Source: Bacteroidota bacterium (GTDB taxonomy: Bacteria > Bacteroidota > Bacteroidia > Bacteroidales > Marinifilaceae). Taken from it: a DNA stretch of 16,883 bases. The DNA is taken from NCBI GenBank assembly GCA_023400335.1, contig JAEXFF010000375.1:1-16883 (forward strand), written 5' to 3'. The translations under genes and the position numbers were made by a program. Below, piece by piece: positions 6,127 to 12,990 of the stretch. The stretch's first letter is position 1. Each line of letters opens with the position of its first letter. The notes beneath the pieces are model-generated. The model saw only the letters and a program-made list of their open reading frames with translations, was not told the DNA's origin and made no database searches.

Positions 6127-9100
6127 TTATTTCATTTTTTTAGGAAGATCCCTCTCTGCATCAAAGTCATTCATAAATTTAAATTCCTTGCTGAAAGCTT
6201 TCTTTTTATCCCGGCTTCCACTCTTATCCATACTTGCATATACCACCGGTACAATCAGTAAAGTAATAATAGTAGAAAATATCATACCTCCGATTACAGC
6301 TATACCCATCGGACGCCAGGTCTCTGAACCTTCTCCCACACTCAACGCCATAGGTACCATACCTAAAATTGTGGTTAAAGAGGTCATCAAAACCGGACGT
6401 AAACGAGAACGGCAAGCCTGTGCAATAGCATCGTAAAGCCGTACACCGCGCTCCCTCATCAAATTGATAAAGTCTATCAACACAATACCATTCTTTGTAA
6501 CAATACCAATCAACATAATTGCACCCAAGGCAGCAATCACGCTCAATGTAGTATGTGTCATCAATAAAGCCAGAATAACTCCGGAAAACGCGAAGGGAAT
6601 GGACAACATAATGATAAACGGCATTTTAAACGATTCAAACTGAGCCGCCATCACAATATATACCAGCATCAGCGAAAGTAACAATAACATTAACAAAGAA
6701 CTGAACGATTCCTGCTGATCTTCGTATCCTCCTCCAATATACAATGTTACTTCCTGAGGCACGTCTTCCAAATTATCGATTAACTGTTGAGCAGCTCCGG
6801 CAATTTCTCCCATAGCGACACCAGCTTTGGGACTGATAGACACTTTCAGCATCCGCTGTTTACTCTTGCGTTCGATATTGGGTGGAGAATAATATTCCTT
6901 GATTTCTCCTAATTCTTTCAGACGTACTTTTTCGCCTTTATTGTCGGTAATCAAAATATTTTCCAGTTCAGTCAAAGAAGAACGGTATTTTTCTTCAAAG
7001 CGGACAATAATATCATATTCTTCCCCGTCTTCTTTGAATTTACTATTCCGATAGCCATAAATCCGGTTTCTCAAAGCGTTCCCGACTTCGGTCGTCGTTA
7101 AACCATGACGGGCTAACTTGTCCCGATCCAGATACACCCGCATTTCCGGCTTATCATTATCCCGGCTAATTTTAATGTCTTCAGCTCCCGGAATCTGACG
7201 TGCTTTATTTGCAATCTCATTTGCCAAACGACTCGTCATATCGAAGTCGTGACCCATAATTTCTATATCTACCGTATTACTGGTCATAGAATTACTGGAA
7301 GTAGATACCGTATATTCCAGAATATCGGGAAAACGTTTCAAGATATCCCGCAATTGGTCGGCAATTATAAAAATATCCCGGTCTCTTTCTTTTACATCTT
7401 TTACCCTTACCCGCATATTCAGAATGTTATTACCGGTAGAGTTCATCATAGAGGCAAAAGAAGCTTCTTCTTCACTACCATAAGAAAGATTGATAATGGT
7501 TATTTCGGGAATCTCTGCCCGCATGACCGAATCGATCTCCAAAGCAACCCGTTTTGTCTCCTCTACCCGCTGTCCTGTCTGCATTTTTACATATATACTC
7601 ATAGATCCCTGGTCGTTCTGAGGCATAAAGTCTGTCTTGATATACCGCATCATACTACAAGAACCGACAAATATTCCCAGCATCACTGATATGACAAATA
7701 TTTTATGTGTAAGTGCCCAGCGTATTAACCGTTCATACCAGGAATCCAGTTTGTCCAATGTACGTGTTACAAATACATAAAAACTAAACTTTCCGTCATT
7801 TTTTAATTCCTGGATTTTTAGCAACTGCGAACACAACATAGGAGTTAAAGAAATGGCCGTAATAGTAGAAGTACATACAGTGATACATACAATCCATCCC
7901 AACTGCTTGAATAAGATACCAGTCATCCCGGTTACCAGAGTCAGAGGGAAAAATACAGCTACTGTTACCAGAGTCGTTACAATTACGGACAGCCATACCT
8001 CATTGGTACCGTATTTAGCAGCTTCCCGCGGACGGCTTCCCCGGTCGATATGTTTCGTCACATTTTCCAGCACCACAATGGCATCGTCCACCACCATACC
8101 GATTGCAATGGAAAGCGATGAAAGGGAAATAACATTTAACGATTCCCCGGTAGCAAACAAATAAATAAATGCCACAATCAACGAAATCGGTATTGTCAAA
8201 GCGATAATAAACGTAGCCCGCCAGCGCCCCAAAAAGAGAAATACGACCAATACCACAAAGATCAAAGCATACATCAAAGTGTCCTGCAGATTATTGATGG
8301 ATTTCACAATAAAATCGGAATTATCTACAATAATCTCGAAATTAATATCGGTAGGCAAATCTTTTTGTGCAGCAGCCAATTCTTTTTTCACTTGTTCTGC
8401 AATCTGTACCGCATTGGCATCCGTCTGCTTGGTGATCAGCAATACACCTCCCCTTCCCCGGTTGATAGACTGCTCCAGTGTAATATCTTTTAACGTATCC
8501 CGTACTTTCGCAATATCGCGTAAATAAATGGTTTTATCGTTTTGAGTGCCTAATACGATATCTTTAATCTGATCGCTTTCATCAAATTCACCTTCCACCC
8601 GAAGCGTATAATCGGACAATCCCACTTTTACATTTCCAGAAGGCACATCCTTATTTTCAGCTAAAATTTTATTTCCGACCTGTTCCAGTGTCAGATTATA
8701 AGCATCCATCTGATTCGGATCGACTTCCACATATACAACCCGTTCCGGCGCCCCGGCTAATGTAACTGAAGCTACCCCATCCACCCGGTTCAGACGAGTC
8801 ACCAGCTTATCGTCCAGAATCTTATTCAAACCCGGGTACGACTGCTCAGCTGTTACAGCATAAATCAAAATAGGCATCATAGACGTATTGAAACGCATAA
8901 TGGTCGGGCGGTCAATATCATCGGGCAAATTAGTCATCGACTTATCGACAGCATCCCGCACATCATTAGATGCTTCGTCCAAGTTGGCTTCCCACTCAAA
9001 CTCCAGTGAAATGACAGCCAGATTATCATAGGAAGTAGAAGTCAATTCTTTCAGGTCATCTACAGAGTTTAACTGATCTTCCAATATTTTTGTCACATTC

Positions 9101-9282
9101 TCCTCAATATCCGCTGCATTTGCTCCCGGATAAGTAGCCATTACTGTAATATAAGGCGGATCCATCTTAGGATACTGATCTACAGGCAGCTGTATATAGG
9201 AGAACACTCCAAGCACCAGTATAGCCAAAAAAACCATTAAGGTAGAAATAGGCTTATTTACCGCTGTATTATATATACTCAT
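6127..9282 (-). CDS. RND multidrug efflux pump, HAE1/AcrB type
   Basis: This is the inner-membrane proton-driven pump of a tripartite efflux system. The 1051 residues have the HAE1 layout: an N-terminal helix after MSIYNTAVNKPIS, a large periplasmic porter domain (about 35-330), six membrane helices, a second porter domain, and six more helices. The proton-relay residues are present: D399 and D400 in GMVVDDAIVVLEN (helix 4) and K930 in TKNGIVLID (helix 10), matching D407, D408 and K940 of AcrB. This favours drug or hydrophobic-compound export over heavy-metal export, but substrates cannot be read. The membrane-fusion gene lies 38 bases upstream, with the TolC-like and TetR genes before it. 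I recall the same order for XepCAB of P. gingivalis. Confidence 0.95.
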   Translation of the reverse strand: MSIYNTAVNKPISTLMVFLAILVLGVFSYIQLPVDQYPKMDPPYITVMATYPGANAADIEENVTKILEDQLNSVDDLKELTSTSYDNLAVISLEFEWEANLDEASNDVRDAVDKSMTNLPDDIDRPTIMRFNTSMMPILIYAVTAEQSYPGLNKILDDKLVTRLNRVDGVASVTLAGAPERVVYVEVDPNQMDAYNLTLEQVGNKILAENKDVPSGNVKVGLSDYTLRVEGEFDESDQIKDIVLGTQNDKTIYLRDIAKVRDTLKDITLEQSINRGRGGVLLITKQTDANAVQIAEQVKKELAAAQKDLPTDINFEIIVDNSDFIVKSINNLQDTLMYALIFVVLVVFLFLGRWRATFIIALTIPISLIVAFIYLFATGESLNVISLSSLSIAIGMVVDDAIVVLENVTKHIDRGSRPREAAKYGTNEVWLSVIVTTLVTVAVFFPLTLVTGMTGILFKQLGWIVCITVCTSTITAISLTPMLCSQLLKIQELKNDGKFSFYVFVTRTLDKLDSWYERLIRWALTHKIFVISVMLGIFVGSCSMMRYIKTDFMPQNDQGSMSIYVKMQTGQRVEETKRVALEIDSVMRAEIPEITIINLSYGSEEEASFASMMNSTGNNILNMRVRVKDVKERDRDIFIIADQLRDILKRFPDILEYTVSTSSNSMTSNTVDIEIMGHDFDMTSRLANEIANKARQIPGAEDIKISRDNDKPEMRVYLDRDKLARHGLTTTEVGNALRNRIYGYRNSKFKEDGEEYDIIVRFEEKYRSSLTELENILITDNKGEKVRLKELGEIKEYYSPPNIERKSKQRMLKVSISPKAGVAMGEIAGAAQQLIDNLEDVPQEVTLYIGGGYEDQQESFSSLLMLLLLSLMLVYIVMAAQFESFKMPFIIMLSIPFAFSGVILALLMTHTTLSVIAALGAIMLIGIVTKNGIVLIDFINLMRERGVRLYDAIAQACRSRLRPVLMTSLTTILGMVPMALSVGEGSETWRPMGIAVIGGMIFSTIITLLIVPVVYASMDKSGSRDKKKAFSKEFKFMNDFDAERDLPKKMK

Positions 9283-9320
9283 GTTTTTGTATTAAAATTT
9301 AAAATTAAAGATTATTCCTT

Positions 9321-10358
9321 CTATTCAACAATAGAAAGTAAACTACCATCGACAAGCCGGCCCTGTCCTACAACCACCAATTCATCACCTTCGCGGATCT
9401 CATCACTGATTACTTCTACCTGATCTTCAAAACGCCTTCCCAATGTAACTTCGACCCGCTTGGCTTTTCCATCCTTATTCAAAAATACGTACCGGTTATT
9501 CGCTCCCTGCAATTTCAATACAGCTAAAGCAGGAGCAACGACTGTTTCAGTCTGGCCGATAAAGAAATTTATTGTTCCGTACATTCCCGGACGAAGAGCT
9601 TCATCTTTATTCGGGATTTTTACTTCAACCGTAAAAGTACGGGAAGAAGGATCTATGGTTGGATATACAATACTGACAGTCCCCTCAAAAGTACGATCAG
9701 GAAAAATATTACTCTTTAATTCCACCTTCGTACCTTTTTTTACTGAAAGAAAATATTGTTCCGAAAGATTTACATAAGCCTTCAAAGGATTGATTTTTTC
9801 AATAGCTATAATTGAAGGTTTTGCAGCTCCTCCGGTAGCAACCCCTGTATAGAGTTCCCCATTCTCAAAATATTTTCCGGTAACAATTCCGTCAAAAGGG
9901 GCCAACATTTTGGTATTCTCATTTAAGAAATCAAAATTGGATTTAGCAACCTCATAATTTGTCACTGCAGCATCATAAGCTTGTTTAGAGATACTCCCGG
10001 TCTCATTCAACTTGACAGCCCGGTTATATTCCGTCTCTAAATTTTTTAACTGTACCTCTGCCTGACGTAAATTCGTAGGGTCCATTTCCACCAGCAATTG
10101 TCCCTTTTTAATCCGGTCCCCCACTTCCACATATATTTTTCCAATACGCCCCGTTGCCGCAGGAGCATAATAAACCTGCTCATCCGCCTGCAATGTTGCA
10201 GTATAATCCAATGTTTTCGCAATATTCCGTTTCTCTAATTTCATTACTTTCACGGGGATAGCTTCTGCAGATTCCTGCTTTTGCATGTCTTTCTTTTTCG
10301 ACGAACACCCCATCAGTAGCGCAATGGCCAATAGCGTAAAAATGATATTTCTTATCAT
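9321..10358 (-). CDS. RND periplasmic adaptor (membrane-fusion) lipoprotein
   Basis: This adaptor links the pump to the outer-membrane channel in the periplasm. The N-terminus MIRNIIFTLLAIALLMGCSS is a lipoprotein signal with the lipobox LMGC; C18 would be lipidated. The domains follow in family order: first half of the lipoyl domain (about 62-95, ending GQLLVEMD), an alpha-hairpin coiled coil (96-148), second lipoyl half (APFDGIV at 153-159), a beta-barrel (about 190-265 with LRPGMYG), and a membrane-proximal domain to the C-terminus. The 345-residue length is typical of the HlyD/AcrA class. It starts 23 bases after the TolC-like gene and lies 38 bases before the pump gene, so the three are surely co-transcribed. 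Confidence 0.95.
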   Translation of the reverse strand: MIRNIIFTLLAIALLMGCSSKKKDMQKQESAEAIPVKVMKLEKRNIAKTLDYTATLQADEQVYYAPAATGRIGKIYVEVGDRIKKGQLLVEMDPTNLRQAEVQLKNLETEYNRAVKLNETGSISKQAYDAAVTNYEVAKSNFDFLNENTKMLAPFDGIVTGKYFENGELYTGVATGGAAKPSIIAIEKINPLKAYVNLSEQYFLSVKKGTKVELKSNIFPDRTFEGTVSIVYPTIDPSSRTFTVEVKIPNKDEALRPGMYGTINFFIGQTETVVAPALAVLKLQGANNRYVFLNKDGKAKRVEVTLGRRFEDQVEVISDEIREGDELVVVGQGRLVDGSLLSIVE

Positions 10359-10381
10359 AGTATTTATAATTAATATTTCTT

Positions 10382-11665
10382 TTAATAAGCCAGACTGTTA
10401 TATAATCTCTCTAATTGCGTTTGAGCCTGTAATAAGGTCAGGCAAGCATTGGTATAATTATTCTCTGCTTCCAGATAATTATTATTAGCCTGTGTCAAGT
10501 CCAAACTGGATACAGCTCCATATTCATATTTTCTCTGAATATTCTCCAGTACCCGTTTGGCCACCTGAATATTTTCCTTCTGCAAATAATAGTTTTCAGT
10601 AGCATTTTTCAATTCATATTTATACTGCTTCTCATTTACATTCAACTGATCTTCCAACAAGCTTTTATTGAGAGAGGTTTGTTCCAATTCTATTTTAGCC
10701 TGTTCCAACTGAGATTTACGTTGCAAACCCGAAAAAATAGGAATATCCATCGAAATCACAGCAGAATGTTTAGGACTCATATCAAAATCCGGCTTCAACA
10801 ATTTATAATTATAAGAATAAGAACCGGAAATTGTCGGAGCAAAAGTCCATTTCTGCAGTCCTACCATCTTTTTACTCAGTTCTTCCTGAGTTTGCATCAA
10901 TTGAAATTCCGGATTATTATTGATCTCAAATTCTTTGACAGCTAATTTAACATAATCTTCTTTCCCCAGAAAACTCTCCAAAGGATCTGTCAAGCGGATT
11001 GGATTCTCAGCCTGTAAACCCAATTGCAAACGTAAAAGATTATAATTCACTTCTACATTCCGATCGAGTGCCAGTAAATTATTTTTCAACTGACCGACAT
11101 TGATCCGGATCTGATCAACGTCTGTAATCTCTACAGTACCAGCATCATACATATTTTTTGTATGCTGATAAATCTGATCCATATTCTCCAGATTCTGCTT
11201 GATAATATCCCGTAAACGCTCACTCACTAAAATCGCATAATACGTATTGAAGATATTCTCCTTAATATCCAATTCCGTAATGCCCACTTGCTGATTGGCA
11301 ACCTGTTCAGCAATCTTACTGGTCTGTATACCCAATATCCACTGACCACTAAAAATCAGCTGTGAGAGGGTTGCTCCTACATTGGACTGATCTTTCATCT
11401 TAATAGCAGAACCCCCAAAGTCCATTTTATATCCGAAATTCGTACTATAATCCAAACTACCATTTATTTGAGGAAGTCCCTGGGAGACCGATTCCCGCAC
11501 TTTCTGTTTATATAAATCGATATCTTTCCGGGAAATCTGCAATTGTTTATTATGCTCCACTGCATATTCTATCGCTTTCCGAAGCGATAATTCCTGTACC
11601 TCCTGAGCTCCCGCTAAAAAAGGTATCATAAAAACAACCATTACAACTAAAATAAATCTTTTCAT
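10382..11665 (-). CDS. TolC-family outer-membrane efflux channel
   Basis: This encodes the outer-membrane exit duct of the efflux system. A signal peptide (MKRFILVVMVVFMIPFLAGA, likely cut before Gln21) is followed by the TolC repeat structure. Each half contains long helices rich in Gln, Asn, Glu and Lys (for example LRKAIEYAVEHNKQLQISRK and ENIQRKYEYGAVSSLDLTQA) separated by beta segments such as TISGSYSYNYKL. The YEYGAVSSLDLTQANNNYLEAE stretch is a standard OEP-domain signature (split here: YEYGAVSSLDL, then TQANNNYLEAE). At 427 residues it is of normal length. It leads the three pump genes; tetR lies 119 bases upstream on the same strand. Confidence 0.95.
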   Translation of the reverse strand: MKRFILVVMVVFMIPFLAGAQEVQELSLRKAIEYAVEHNKQLQISRKDIDLYKQKVRESVSQGLPQINGSLDYSTNFGYKMDFGGSAIKMKDQSNVGATLSQLIFSGQWILGIQTSKIAEQVANQQVGITELDIKENIFNTYYAILVSERLRDIIKQNLENMDQIYQHTKNMYDAGTVEITDVDQIRINVGQLKNNLLALDRNVEVNYNLLRLQLGLQAENPIRLTDPLESFLGKEDYVKLAVKEFEINNNPEFQLMQTQEELSKKMVGLQKWTFAPTISGSYSYNYKLLKPDFDMSPKHSAVISMDIPIFSGLQRKSQLEQAKIELEQTSLNKSLLEDQLNVNEKQYKYELKNATENYYLQKENIQVAKRVLENIQRKYEYGAVSSLDLTQANNNYLEAENNYTNACLTLLQAQTQLERLYNSLAY

Positions 11666-11705
11666 TTCACCAATTTATGTTAATTACAAGCAAACGCAAA
11701 ACTTT

Positions 11706-11728
11706 CAAAATTTATGACAAAATTTATG
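11706..11728 (-). repeat. Two 11-bp direct repeats in the tetR-tolC spacer
   Basis: On the minus strand CATAAATTTTG occurs twice with a 12-base period (11728-11718 and 11716-11706), about 40 to 60 bases ahead of the tolC-like start. Each copy contains AAATTTTG, one base off TAnnTTTG, so the pair could be an internal promoter or a direct-repeat protein site. No -33 box is clear. The rest of the 119-base spacer shows no terminator that would separate tetR from the pump genes. Confidence 0.4.
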
Positions 11729-11784
11729 CCAAGTTCCGATAACCTCTTTCTTCTTACGTCATACACCTTCATTTTTTAATTTCT

Positions 11785-12399
11785 TTAAATTTTTTCTTCT
11801 TTCTTTATCTTTTCAAATTCCTTCCTTCCTTGCTCTGTAGACATTGACAAAATAAAATTATCCACAATAGTAGAAATCAATAAAGGAACAGGATAATCCG
11901 CTTCTAAGGGTCTTTCCAATTCCTCTAAAAAACTCAAGGATCTGTTTAAAAGAAAAATTTGTAATTCCAGATCCGCCTCTCCTCTAAAAAAACCTTCTTT
12001 TACTCCTACAGATAACACTCCTTTCAGAATAGATTTCATGATTTTATCTTTTTCCGCCCGGATTTTTTTATCTACCTCAGGATGATATTTTTTTAAATCA
12101 AAATAATTCGCAGGTATACGACTATTTAAATTTTCTAAAATATGCTTCTTCATATCGTATAGAAAAAGAACCGGTCCGATTTTCGAAACTTCTGCCGGAG
12201 TAGTTTTCTTCCGTATATATTCAAGACGATACCACATCACCTGTTCTACAACATCGTCTTTATTTTCAAAAATATGATACAACGTTTTCTTCGATATTTT
12301 CAGATAGTTGCATATATCATCCATAGAAGTACTGCGTAAACCATAAGTCAGAAACAAATCTGAAATGTTCGCTAACAATTCTTCTTTGGAATAATTCAT
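11785..12399 (-). CDS. TetR/AcrR-family transcriptional regulator
   Basis: This is a cytoplasmic DNA-binding regulator, most likely the local repressor of the efflux operon. The 204-residue protein has an N-terminal TetR helix-turn-helix (about 5-50: GLRSTSMDDICNYLKISKKT, then LYHIFENKDDVV) with the conserved LYHIFENK recognition-helix pattern, and a poorly conserved all-helical ligand-binding domain after residue 60. It is first in the operon, 119 bases before the tolC-like gene. An inverted repeat at its promoter (12441-12470) is a plausible operator, so autorepression relieved by a pump substrate is the simplest model. Its ATG is preceded by a strong AAAGGAG, unusual in this window. The ligand is unknown. 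Confidence 0.93.
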   Translation of the reverse strand: MNYSKEELLANISDLFLTYGLRSTSMDDICNYLKISKKTLYHIFENKDDVVEQVMWYRLEYIRKKTTPAEVSKIGPVLFLYDMKKHILENLNSRIPANYFDLKKYHPEVDKKIRAEKDKIMKSILKGVLSVGVKEGFFRGEADLELQIFLLNRSLSFLEELERPLEADYPVPLLISTIVDNFILSMSTEQGRKEFEKIKKEEKI

Positions 12400-12405
12400 A
12401 TTGTA

Positions 12406-12413
12406 TCTCCTTT
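12406..12413 (-). promoter_or_regulatory. Shine-Dalgarno site of tetR
   Basis: On the minus strand AAAGGAGA precedes the tetR ATG (12399), with about 7 bases from the GGAG core. This supports the chosen start. Together with the site at 6019-6026 it marks the two non-pump genes of the operon as having unusually strong ribosome-binding sites for this kind of genome. Confidence 0.6.
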
Positions 12414-12440
12414 CTTAATTGAAATGAAACATTTTACATG

Positions 12441-12470
12441 TGGAAACGTTTTTGTTTCTTTTCGTTTCCA
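12441..12470. promoter_or_regulatory. Candidate TetR operator (inverted repeat)
   Basis: TGGAAACG (12441-12448) and CGTTTCCA (12463-12470) form a perfect 8-bp inverted repeat around 14 bases. The repeat contains a further GTTTC at 12454-12458, and GAAAC occurs again at 12426-12430. It begins 5 bases downstream of the tetR -7 box, so it would cover the transcription start, a classical position for an autorepressor. Binding by the adjacent TetR protein is inference. Confidence 0.55.
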
Positions 12471-12475
12471 GCGCG

Positions 12476-12483
12476 CAAAATTA
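12476..12483 (-). promoter_or_regulatory. Candidate -7 box for the tetR-efflux operon
   Basis: The minus strand reads TAATTTTG, an exact TAnnTTTG match 76 bases ahead of the tetR ATG and adjacent to the inverted repeat. I find no TTTG about 20 bases further upstream, so the -33 element is weak or absent. Confidence 0.5.
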
Positions 12484-12849
12484 AAGAAATTCAGGAATAC
12501 TGTATTATATAAAGTGTTAAAAATAGCTATTACTGCAAAGAAAAATAATATATGCTGAGTTTAAGATTTCATTTCGTAATAATGCCCGGGTATATAAATA
12601 CTCAAAAAAACAAGTATTCAAATCATTAATCCTCTTCCGGAAAGATCGATACTGTTCTAATAATCTGTCGGTTAATAGAGCCAAAATACCAACGAACGAG
12701 CCATTATTTGTATATTATCAAAAAAAATAATCTGAGAATTACTCTCCCCTCTCATTTTTACCTGCAAATTCCCGAATTTTTATAATGAGTTTAACCCGGT
12801 CTGTTAGGAGCAAAAAGTCCTTTCACTTCATAAATATATTTTATTCTGA
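12484..12849. other. AT-rich spacer between tetR and dnaG promoters
   Basis: No convincing gene is present. It contains short inverted repeats of doubtful meaning, such as AATACT/AGTATT at 12597-12602 and 12613-12618 and an ATTAT/ATAAT pair near 12717. There is no tRNA, terminator or exact two-box promoter. It separates the divergent tetR and dnaG control regions. Confidence 0.5.
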
Positions 12850-12878
12850 ATTCCGGATTTACTAACGTTTTTTGTTAA

Positions 12879-12886
12879 TATGTTTG
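12879..12886 (+). promoter_or_regulatory. dnaG promoter candidate P1 (-7 box)
   Basis: TATGTTTG fits TAnnTTTG exactly. TTTA at 12858-12861 lies 17 bases upstream and may be a weak -33 element. A transcript from here would have a leader of about 100 bases. Confidence 0.5.
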
Positions 12887-12929
12887 TTTTCCACCTTACA
12901 TTCTGGATTTACTAACGTTTTTCTGTTAA

Positions 12930-12937
12930 TACGTTTG
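12930..12937 (+). promoter_or_regulatory. dnaG promoter candidate P2 (-7 box)
   Basis: TACGTTTG fits TAnnTTTG exactly, 51 bases after the P1 box. TTTA at 12908-12911 stands in the same relation to it, 18 bases upstream. The leader would be about 50 bases. Confidence 0.5.
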
Positions 12938-12978
12938 TTTTCCACCTTACATTCTGGATTTACTAACGTTTTTTATCT

Positions 12979-12986
12979 TAAATTTG
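12979..12986 (+). promoter_or_regulatory. dnaG promoter candidate P3 (-7 box)
   Basis: TAAATTTG fits TAnnTTTG exactly, 49 bases after the P2 box, with TTTA at 12959-12962. Only 4 bases separate it from the dnaG ATG, so the transcript would start at or next to the initiation codon and be leaderless. Confidence 0.5.
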
Positions 12987-12990
12987 CATC

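Larger units (their letters stand above)
12850..12986 (+). repeat. Three tandem copies of a ~50-bp promoter element
   Basis: Copy 1 (12850-12899, 50 bases) and copy 2 (12900-12950, 51 bases) differ at only three positions. Copy 3 starts at 12951, matches for its first 24 bases (ATTCTGGATTTACTAACG, then T-run) and then diverges. Each copy carries a TAnnTTTG box at nearly the same internal position, and copies 1 and 2 also hold TAAC/GTTA half-sites flanking the T-run. The array ends just before the dnaG start codon. Confidence 0.85.

Noticed and set aside
7249..7689. 146-codon open frame antisense to the RND pump gene
   Set aside because: The opposite strand encodes a conserved domain in an intact gene. 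The antisense product has no family resemblance and no ribosome-binding context.
11680..11772. 30-codon open frame on the minus strand between tetR and the tolC-like gene
   Set aside because: It has no ribosome-binding site, no recognisable features, and its length is expected by chance.
12597..12618. AATACT/AGTATT inverted repeat as an operator or terminator
   Set aside because: The arms have only 6 AT-rich bases, there is no T-run, and it is not placed next to a gene end or promoter box.
12850..12986. CRISPR-like array (repeats of about 50 bases)
   Set aside because: The copies are directly adjacent with no unique spacers, only two are nearly complete, and each carries a promoter box leading into dnaG.
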